Of a DNA stretch of 50,915 nucleotides, positions 34,633 to 41,227 are shown in pieces. Position 1 is the stretch's first letter, and each line of letters starts with the position of its first letter. This stretch comes from CAYOHG01 sp964465125. Its GTDB lineage: Bacteria > Planctomycetota > Phycisphaerae > UBA1845 > Fen-1342. The position numbers and the translations under genes were made by a program. The notes beneath the pieces were generated by a model. That model had not been told where the DNA came from and ran no database searches. It saw nothing but the letters and a program-made list of their open reading frames with translations. The stretch spans positions 1-50,915 of the forward strand of contig CAYXIO010000027.1 of assembly GCA_964465125.1 (NCBI GenBank). Direction: 5' to 3'.

Positions 34633-35100
34633 TTAGCGCCGTCCGCGCTCCGCCCGCTTCATCCGCCGCTCGTCGTCGCGCTGCTTGAGTGTCTCGCGCT
34701 TGTCGTGCAGCTTCTTTCCTCGGACCAGCGCGATCTGGACCTTGGCGAGCCCGCGGTCGTTAAAGAAGATTCGCAGCGGGATGATCGTGAAGCCGCGCTG
34801 CATAACCTTGACGAGGAGCTTGCGCAACTCGCGGCGGTGCAGCAGCAGCTTGCGCTCGCGGGTGGTGACGTGTTGCGCGTAACCCGCTTGTGGATAATGA
34901 GATATGTTGCACTGCCGCAGCCAGGCCTCGCCTTCGCGGATGGTGACGAAGGCCTCTTCGAGCGAGACGCGCCCGGAGCGCAGGCTCTTGACCTCGCTTC
35001 CGGTAAGCGCGAGGCCCGCCTCCAGCTTCTCGAGTATCTCGTAGTTGAAGCCGGCCTTGCGGTTGACGATCTGCGGAAGTGGGGATGGACCTTTGCTCAT
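34633..35100 (-). CDS. smpB: SmpB, tmRNA-binding protein
   Basis: 155 aa from the ATG at 35100 (MSKGPSPLPQIVNRKAGF). SmpB carries tmRNA to stalled ribosomes for trans-translation. Conserved: NRKAGFNYEILEKLEAGLAL, TGSEVKSLRSGRVSLEEAFV, HTTRERKLLLHRREL-like block, and the basic C-terminal tail KVQIALVRGKKLHDKRETLK that enters the decoding site. ssrA is not visible in this window. A weak -10-like TGTACT ends 6 nt upstream of the start. Confidence 0.96.
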   Translation of the reverse strand: MSKGPSPLPQIVNRKAGFNYEILEKLEAGLALTGSEVKSLRSGRVSLEEAFVTIREGEAWLRQCNISHYPQAGYAQHVTTRERKLLLHRRELRKLLVKVMQRGFTIIPLRIFFNDRGLAKVQIALVRGKKLHDKRETLKQRDDERRMKRAERGRR

Positions 35101-35294
35101 AGCGTAAGTACAGTTCAAGTAAGAGCAGAGCGGATGCTAACGTGTGTCGGTCGTGGACGCGACGACCGCGCCGCCGCGTCCGATAGAATCGGGAAATTCG
35201 TGATGGGGCCGCCGCAACTGGCCGCCGCCGGCGCGGGTATAAATCGGCGGATCGGCGTTGCACAAACCGGCAGCCCGGGAAGTCGGGTCGGTGC

Positions 35295-35894
35295 ATGACG
35301 CGAAACGATGAGCAGAAACTGATCGCTCGCGCCCAGCGTGGGCACGCCGACGCGTTCCGCGCGATCGTGGACGCCTACAAGGATCGTCTGTACGCGTTTG
35401 TCGTGCGGATGGTGCGGAACCATCACGAGGCCGAGGACATTTGCCAGGCCGCCTTCGTCAAGGCGTACCAATCGCTCGAGAGTTATTCGAGCAACTACGC
35501 GTTCAGCACCTGGTTGTTCACGATCGCGTACCGCGTCGCGCTGAACACACTTCGGCGACAGCGGGCCCACAGCGGCGAGACGGACTTCTCGCTGATCCCC
35601 GGCGACGGACAGGACGCGGCGACGGTGCTGTCCGGCAGTGAAGAGGCGCAACGGCTGCGCGACGAGGTTTGGAAAGCCGTCGAACAGCTCACCCCGCCTC
35701 AGCGCAGCGCCGTGCTGCTGTTCTACCGGGAAGGCAAGAGTTGCCAGGACATCGGCGTAGTGCTGGGCGTGCCGGCGGTGACCGTGAAGAGTCATCTGCA
35801 CCGGGCGCGCGAGAAGCTGCGAGCTTTGCTGAGCGAGGAATGGGTCGCGTCGTGGATGGGGGACGAGCGTCATCGCCTGCGGCTGGCGGAATAG
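35295..35894 (+). CDS. ECF-type sigma-70 factor
   Basis: 199 aa. Region 2 spans about residues 25-95 (YKDRLYAFVVRMVRNHHEAE, DICQAAFVKAYQSL and FSTWLFTIAYRVALNTLRRQ), and region 4 about 125-180 (LTPPQRSAVLLFYREGKSCQ and VPAVTVKSHLHRAREKLRAL). There is no region 1 or 3, so it is an extracytoplasmic-function sigma factor of the RpoE-like broad group. The anti-sigma gene starts 68 nt downstream and an exported PDZ protein gene follows, making a complete envelope-sensing module. Confidence 0.94.
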   Translation: MTRNDEQKLIARAQRGHADAFRAIVDAYKDRLYAFVVRMVRNHHEAEDICQAAFVKAYQSLESYSSNYAFSTWLFTIAYRVALNTLRRQRAHSGETDFSLIPGDGQDAATVLSGSEEAQRLRDEVWKAVEQLTPPQRSAVLLFYREGKSCQDIGVVLGVPAVTVKSHLHRAREKLRALLSEEWVASWMGDERHRLRLAE

Positions 35895-35962
35895 CCTGCG
35901 GCGAAGCCGCCGAGCGGCGGGCTGAAAGGGCCCGCGCCGGATTGAACCGAATTCGTGTGGCC

Positions 35963-36589
35963 ATGAACTGCATTGACGTGGAACAACTGATCGAAGCCTA
36001 CCTCGACGGCGAGCTGAGCGGCGCGCTGCGGGTCGAGTTCGACGCGCACCGGCTGAACTGCTCCGTCTGCCAGCGCAAGGTGGCGCTGCTGGAGACCTGC
36101 GGCGACGTTCTGGCCGGCGACCAGGACCTGGCGGAGCTGTCGGGCGACTTCACCGACCGCGTCATGCACGCTGTCGCGCTGCGGCCGCGCGTCTCGCGCC
36201 TCCCGCGAAGGCTGACGCTCGCGGCCGCCGTTGGGCTTCAGGCGGCGGCGGTGCTGGCGTTCATTTGGCTGGTCGGTCCGTTCCGTCAGGCGGCGCCGCC
36301 CGTCGCGGGCGATGGGGGCGGCGCGGTCGTTCATGGCGAAACCACCGAGAATGGTCCGCCGCTGGATCTCTCGGGTCCTGTCTGGGACCGCGTCGATGCG
36401 TTCGCCGCCGCGCGGAGCAACCTGCTGAGCGATTTCGTGGCGGTCGCCAACCTGGTGCGCAGCCTTGAAGTTCCCGCGGACGTGGTGGATATTCCGGCGG
36501 GCAACCCGTTCTATCTGTTGCAGCGGTTGCTGGTTCCAGAGTCTCCGGACGATGGTCCGGCGGGGACCGGCGGCGTCTATTCGCTCTAA
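35963..36589 (+). CDS. Membrane anti-sigma factor with zinc-binding ZAS domain
   Basis: 208 aa from the ATG at 35963 (MNCIDVEQLIEAYLDGEL). The HxxxCxxC zinc site is H29-RLN-C33-SV-C36, typical of anti-sigma domains that clamp ECF factors. A single membrane helix (about 80-103, AAAVGLQAAAVLAFIWLVG) is followed by an extracytoplasmic segment of about 100 residues that could sense the signal. The context directly after the ECF gene supports pairing. Confidence 0.88.
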   Translation: MNCIDVEQLIEAYLDGELSGALRVEFDAHRLNCSVCQRKVALLETCGDVLAGDQDLAELSGDFTDRVMHAVALRPRVSRLPRRLTLAAAVGLQAAAVLAFIWLVGPFRQAAPPVAGDGGGAVVHGETTENGPPLDLSGPVWDRVDAFAAARSNLLSDFVAVANLVRSLEVPADVVDIPAGNPFYLLQRLLVPESPDDGPAGTGGVYSL

Positions 36590-36598
36590 TCGAGTCCC

Positions 36599-38764
36599 GT
36601 GAAACACGCCATCATCGCGCGATTGGGCCGTGCATTGTCGCCGGCCCGTGCCGCGCTGCTTGGGGCTCTGCTCTGTGCGCCGGCGCTCGCACAGGACCCA
36701 TCCGCCTCTCAACCGGCCGTGCGCGGGACCACGCTGGCGTCCCAGGTGCCCGCCGACGTCGGGCTGTTCGTTGAAATCCGCAACGCCGAGGACATTCTCA
36801 CCGCGCTGACCGAGCCGCAGGTCTGGTCGACGCTGGCGGAGCTCGCCGGACAGCCTTCGCGACCGGAAGACGCGGCCCGCTGGCAGGAACAGATCGAGCG
36901 CACCGTGCGCATGTCGCCGCGCGAGGCCATTCGCCTGCTGTTTGCAGGCGGGGCGGCGTTCGCCGGCGCCGGGCCGCGGCGCTCTCCGGACGCCCTGGTC
37001 CTCTGCCGGCCGTCGAACGAGGTGACGATCCAGCAGCTTCTCGAGCGCTGGAACGCGCGCGCCCTGCCCGAACTGGGCGCGCCCGACGCCTACCACCTGC
37101 GCAACAACATCGCCGTCATCGCGCGCGACGGCGTGCTTTACTTCGGCGACCTGCTCCCGCCGGACGGAATGTTCCGATCGGCCGTCGGCTTCCTCTCGCA
37201 GGAGCCGCGCGCATCGCTGGCCAACTTCGAGGCCTATCGGCGGCTGCTGGCGCGCGTGCCGGAAGACCCTGACGGTCTGCTTTTCGCGCGGCTGTCCGCG
37301 GCGACGAGCCGGCCGGCGCCCGACAGCGCGAGTACGAGCGCGCCGGCGACTCCGCGACGGTCGCTCCTTCCGGCCGGTTTCGGCGACCCGCTGCTGGTGG
37401 CATTGCAGCGCGAGTCGTCGCTGCTGCATCTGACCGTGGTAAGCGACTTCCCGCCGGCATCTCAGCCCTGCACGCACCCATCCGGCGAGACGGCTCCCGC
37501 CGAAAACGCGGCGTTGCTGTCGAATCTGCCGGAGTCGGCGCTGGCGGCCTGGGAGGGCATGGTCGACTATCCGGCGATCGGGCGAAGAGTGGAGGAATTG
37601 CCCGCGCAGAATCCGATCCGCGTGGCGCTGCAAACCCAGGCGCGCGGTGAGTCGATCGAGCAACTGTTGGCGACGCTCGCCGGCCCGACCGTCGCGGCGC
37701 TGGGCGCCTTGCCAGTGGGCGGGCGCGAGGCCGACCTGCCGCCCATGCCGGTGCTGGGCTTCATTGCGCTAGCCAGGGACCCGACGCTGGCCGAGGCCGA
37801 ATTCAGCGCGCTGATCGAGACGGCCATCGCAGCGTACGACGTGATCGCGTTGGCGCGCGGCTCCGCGCCGCTGCCGCGCGTGGTTGACGTGGACCTCGAC
37901 GGCGTGCCGGCCAATCGGCTCGACCTGACGCCCATGCTCGACGCAGGCTCGCGGAGCTTGATCGGCGAGTTGCATCTGAGCTGGGCGGTGCAGGGCGGGG
38001 CGCTGATCGTCGCAACGCACGAGCAGTGGCTGCGTCAGATGCTGGCAGCGCGAACGGGCGCGGGGAACTCGCTGCGCGGCGTCGTGCTGCTGGGGCGGCG
38101 GCCGCCGGCGGCGCTGGCCCGCAACGTGGTCGTCGTCCAGAGCGGGCCGATCGCCGACGTCGGACAGCAATGGCTGGATTTCGTGGCTCGCCGGCATCCC
38201 GAAGCGCTCGGCGAGGGGTGGTGGCGGCCGCGCGGAATGCGCGGGGCGCCGCGCCTGGGGATCACGGTCGAGGAGCGCTCGGCGCAGAAGCAGCTTCGCG
38301 TCACCGCGGTCCAGCCGGGTCAGCCCAGCGACGGCTTCCTGCGCGTCGACGACATGATCGTCGGCTGCGCCGGCAAGCGGTTCGAGTCCGAGCGCCCCAT
38401 GCAGGAAGTGCTCAGTGCTCTGGAACGGCGAGCGCATCCGGGCTGGTTCGACGTGCTCGTACAGCGCGGCGAGACCGTGCTCAACGTGCGCGTGCCGATG
38501 CCGAGCTTTGATCCGATTCAGGCGCTTCGGCGGCTGGTCGGGATCGGGCGCATCGTGCAGCGCGTCATCTTCCAGGACGACTCGCAGGATGTGGCCGGGC
38601 CGCGCGCCTTCGTGACGATCGAGCTGCGCACGAGCGAGACGCCGCTATTCACGTTCACACGGCCGGCGGCGACGACCGCGTCGCAGCCAGGATCTGCTCC
38701 TGAGCCGCAACCGACCGACGTTGTTCCGGCTGAAGTCCCCGCCAGCCAGCCAGCGCAGCCGTGA
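36599..38764 (+). CDS. Exported protein with C-terminal PDZ domain, third gene of the ECF module
   Basis: 721 aa, GTG start at 36599, 9 nt after the anti-sigma gene. The signal peptide ends near ALAQ. The N-terminal part (LASQVPADVGLFVEIRNAED) resembles DUF3352-type exported proteins. Residues about 547-635 are a PDZ domain (APRLGITVEERS, AVQPGQPSDGFLRVDDMIVG, then an ERRAHPGWFDVLVQRGE segment). No protease triad is seen. The tail is Pro/Ala/Gln-rich. As part of an ECF operon it could sense or transmit envelope stress, or be the main product of the regulon. Confidence 0.83.
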   Translation: MKHAIIARLGRALSPARAALLGALLCAPALAQDPSASQPAVRGTTLASQVPADVGLFVEIRNAEDILTALTEPQVWSTLAELAGQPSRPEDAARWQEQIERTVRMSPREAIRLLFAGGAAFAGAGPRRSPDALVLCRPSNEVTIQQLLERWNARALPELGAPDAYHLRNNIAVIARDGVLYFGDLLPPDGMFRSAVGFLSQEPRASLANFEAYRRLLARVPEDPDGLLFARLSAATSRPAPDSASTSAPATPRRSLLPAGFGDPLLVALQRESSLLHLTVVSDFPPASQPCTHPSGETAPAENAALLSNLPESALAAWEGMVDYPAIGRRVEELPAQNPIRVALQTQARGESIEQLLATLAGPTVAALGALPVGGREADLPPMPVLGFIALARDPTLAEAEFSALIETAIAAYDVIALARGSAPLPRVVDVDLDGVPANRLDLTPMLDAGSRSLIGELHLSWAVQGGALIVATHEQWLRQMLAARTGAGNSLRGVVLLGRRPPAALARNVVVVQSGPIADVGQQWLDFVARRHPEALGEGWWRPRGMRGAPRLGITVEERSAQKQLRVTAVQPGQPSDGFLRVDDMIVGCAGKRFESERPMQEVLSALERRAHPGWFDVLVQRGETVLNVRVPMPSFDPIQALRRLVGIGRIVQRVIFQDDSQDVAGPRAFVTIELRTSETPLFTFTRPAATTASQPGSAPEPQPTDVVPAEVPASQPAQP

Positions 38765-38857
38765 ATCGCCGGCCGGCTCGATCTGACAACCAGGACACCG
38801 CTTTCCTGCCCGGCGCCCGCGGAGGCGCGCCGCGAACCCCCCGCGAATGAAGCGGCC

Positions 38858-39058
38858 TCACTCGAACAGGACCGGGTCCCAGAACGCTTCGGCAAACGAC
38901 GGGGGGAAACGCCCCTTCCCTGATTCGATCATCGGGATGCGGATCACCAGCTCGGGATGGCGCAGACCCTCCGTAATGTACAGCGACGTTTCCGAGAGCA
39001 TGCGGGCGCGCAGCTCCTCGAAGCTCTCGCTGCGGCGGATTCGGCGGAGCCACTCCAT
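38858..39058 (-). CDS. Small conserved-looking soluble protein
   Basis: 66 aa: MEWLRRIRRSESFEELRARM, then an LYITEGLRHPELVIRIPMI segment and SFAEAFWDPVLFE. It is amphipathic, without signal peptide. It lies 24 nt after the membrane protein gene on the same strand; a perfect 12-bp palindrome CCCCGTACGGGG (39067-39078) stands between them. Coding is supported by its balanced composition; function unknown. Confidence 0.6.
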   Translation of the reverse strand: MEWLRRIRRSESFEELRARMLSETSLYITEGLRHPELVIRIPMIESGKGRFPPSFAEAFWDPVLFE

Positions 39059-39082
39059 GGGCTGTTCCCCGTACGGGGCGCG

Positions 39083-39964
39083 CTAGCCCGACGCTGGTGC
39101 GCGATGGTGCTGGTGCGCGCTCCGCGCCGCCCAGAGACAGGCTGCGCCGCCGACCGCGATCATTTCGATCGGAAGCGGCCGTGCGAAGCCCCAGGCGGGG
39201 ATGTTGTTGAGATGATCATACGGCGGCGGAAGCATCGGTTTCCAGATGGAAAAGAGCAACGCGACGAAGCCGGCCAGTACCGGCGCGGGCCAGTACGCCA
39301 GTGGGTGCTCGACGTGAGTGGCGAGGTGCGCCAGCCAGCCTGCAACCAGGAAGCCGACGGCGACGGCGAAATAGACCTGACCGCGATGCGTCTCGCCGCG
39401 CGGCCCCATCAGGATCAGAATCAGCACGAGGCCGAGCGCCGTCGTCAGCAGCAGGTTCTGCACGATCGCCGCGCGCACCTTGGCTGGTTGATCCAGCGCA
39501 AAAACCTGACGGGCCGTTCGGCCGCCGACGCCCGCGAGAATCGCCATCACGACGAAGACGGCGCTCCAGAGCAGGTGCTCGACGAGCAGCGGCGCGTAAC
39601 TGGCGGCGGTTGCCGGCCCGGGCACGACATTCCGCAGCGTCAGCCACTGATCGATATTCCCACTGGGCGTCAGCCAAAGCGCCACGCCGATGAGCACGGC
39701 GGCAACTCCTCGGAGCGGGTCGTCGAGGACCAGGCGGACGATCAGCGCAAGGCCGAGTAACAGCGCGCTGATCGCCAGCGCGGCGGGAAGCGACTCGAAA
39801 GACGTGGTCGGCACGACGGGCCGCGCCGTGCCGGCCGCCAGCAGCGGCCGGCTCACGGCGAAGTAGAGCAGGGCGAAGGTCAGCGCGATCAGCGCGCAGA
39901 ACTGAAGGCGGACGATCCAGCGCGGCGGAGTCGAGGCGGCGGAAAGGGTCTGGGACTCGGTCAC
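39083..39964 (-). CDS. Multi-pass membrane protein, family not recognised
   Basis: 293 aa, GTG start at 39964. About seven hydrophobic helices are visible, starting with the LQFCALIALTFALLYFAVS segment and ending with IEMIAVGGAACLWAA. Conserved-looking loops include GNIDQWLTLRNVVPG and AWGFARPLPIEM. No transporter or enzyme motif is recognised. The start is apparently leaderless (see promoter 39972-40001). The small gene at 38858 follows it. Confidence 0.75.
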   Translation of the reverse strand: MTESQTLSAASTPPRWIVRLQFCALIALTFALLYFAVSRPLLAAGTARPVVPTTSFESLPAALAISALLLGLALIVRLVLDDPLRGVAAVLIGVALWLTPSGNIDQWLTLRNVVPGPATAASYAPLLVEHLLWSAVFVVMAILAGVGGRTARQVFALDQPAKVRAAIVQNLLLTTALGLVLILILMGPRGETHRGQVYFAVAVGFLVAGWLAHLATHVEHPLAYWPAPVLAGFVALLFSIWKPMLPPPYDHLNNIPAWGFARPLPIEMIAVGGAACLWAARSAHQHHRAPASG

Positions 39965-39971
39965 GTGGCGT

Positions 39972-40001
39972 AGGCTAAAGCGGTTCGGGCGCTTCCGTCA
40001 A
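39972..40001 (-). promoter_or_regulatory. Promoter of the 39964 membrane protein gene, predicted leaderless
   Basis: On the minus strand TTGACG (plus 39996-40001), 18 bp, then TAGCCT (plus 39972-39977), or TTTAGC at 16 bp. TAGCCT ends 7 nt before the GTG at 39964. Confidence 0.55.
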
Positions 40002-40116
40002 ACGCGTGCGCGGCGGACTGTGCCCATTAGAAAACGCGATGCCGACTCAATCGTCGCATCGCGTTCTCGTGAATGCGATTCATGATCGCCGCGCCCCGGG
40101 TAACTGCGCGGCTGCG

Positions 40117-40374
40117 TCAGCCTGCGGCAGACGCGGGTTGGGGAACGACCGAGACAAAGCGCCCGTGGAACTGGACGATTCCGTCGGCCAGGGCGAACAG
40201 CGTCCAGTCGCGGCCACAGCCGACGTTCCGGCCGGGCTTGATGGGAGTTCCCACCTGCCGAACGATGATCGAGCCGGTTCGGGCGAACTGCCCGCCGTAG
40301 ACCTTGACGCCGCGGTACTTCGGGTTGCTGTCGCGGCCGTTGCGGGTCGAGCCGCCGCCCTTCTTATGAGCCAT
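40117..40374 (-). CDS. rpmA: Ribosomal protein bL27
   Basis: 85 aa, MAHKKGGGSTRNGRDSNPKY start, then GVKVYGGQFARTGSIIVRQ and PGRNVGCGRDWTLFAL. bL27 reaches into the peptidyl transferase centre. The N-terminus begins directly with AHKK, with no cleavable leader. The usual neighbour rplU (bL21) is not adjacent; the gene stands alone with its own promoter and an AAGGTGG before the ATG. Confidence 0.97.
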   Translation of the reverse strand: MAHKKGGGSTRNGRDSNPKYRGVKVYGGQFARTGSIIVRQVGTPIKPGRNVGCGRDWTLFALADGIVQFHGRFVSVVPQPASAAG

Positions 40375-40435
40375 TGCACACCACCTTCGTTCCGTCGCGG
40401 CCGCACGCCTTGGGCCGGTTGAATGCGAGCCCCGG

Positions 40436-40465
40436 AATATACACGTCTACCCGCCAGTCTGGCAA
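40436..40465 (-). promoter_or_regulatory. Sigma-70-like promoter of rpmA
   Basis: On the minus strand TTGCCA (plus 40460-40465), 18 bp, then TATATT (plus 40436-40441) preceded by TG. The predicted leader is about 55 nt. Confidence 0.65.
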
Positions 40466-40561
40466 CAGTCTGCTAACCGCTCCGCGTTTCGTGGGATCGG
40501 CCTCCGGGCTGCGCGAACGATCGGCGGGAGGCGCGCCGGCGCTGCGGCGCCGCGGACGACG

Positions 40562-41215
40562 CTAGCGCAGGATCCAGCGATCGGAGACCAGCATCGGCGC
40601 CGCGCTCTGGCGTGCATGGTCCGAGCCCGTCAGTAAATATCGCAGCTCGCGGGATTTGCGCAAAGTGAAGTGCCGCGGGGCGGGTGAATCGCCGCCGTCG
40701 CTGGGCGGCGCGCGGTTGGTGATCAGATGCGTTTCGCCGCTCAAACCCCCCAGGAAGATGGTGAAGTTATTCCCGGGGACGTCGACGCCGCGCCAGATCG
40801 CCACCGACTCGCGCGCGTAGCCGTCCCCCACCAGCAGGTCGCCGATCGCCAGCGACGGGTGAACCAGGTAGCGGTGGGTCTGGCGGTGGCGTTCCCGGAT
40901 CGCGTTAAAGACCAGCGGGCTGATGCCCGTGTCGGTGTCGAAGACGCGCAGGTCTTCGGTCATCAGTTGGAACGATGGGAAGAAGCGCTGCGTGGCCCCG
41001 CTCTGATTGGTCACGGTGTAGACCAGGTACCAATACGTCTCTGGCTTGGACGAGCCGGGAGCCTGGACCTCGATCCGCTGGGGAGAGAGGTACGAAAAAT
41101 CGAGCTCCCACGCGATCGGACGCGCTGCGGGCTGCGGCCCCTTGCCAAGCGGACCGTTGACGTCCTGCAATGGCAGCGTGCAGATCAGCAGTAGCGCTGT
41201 GAACGGCAGCATCAC
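40562..41215 (-). CDS. Exported hypothetical protein
   Basis: 217 aa. A short signal peptide (MMLPFTALLLICTLPLQ) is followed by a beta-rich domain with YWYLVYTVTNQSG, FFPSFQLMTEDLRVF and VAIWRGVDVPGNNFTIFLGG. I do not recognise the family. It starts 12 nt after the HEAT-repeat gene, so the two form an operon. The start could also be the second Met. Confidence 0.7.
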   Translation of the reverse strand: MMLPFTALLLICTLPLQDVNGPLGKGPQPAARPIAWELDFSYLSPQRIEVQAPGSSKPETYWYLVYTVTNQSGATQRFFPSFQLMTEDLRVFDTDTGISPLVFNAIRERHRQTHRYLVHPSLAIGDLLVGDGYARESVAIWRGVDVPGNNFTIFLGGLSGETHLITNRAPPSDGGDSPAPRHFTLRKSRELRYLLTGSDHARQSAAPMLVSDRWILR

Positions 41216-41227
41216 GCCGCACCCCCT

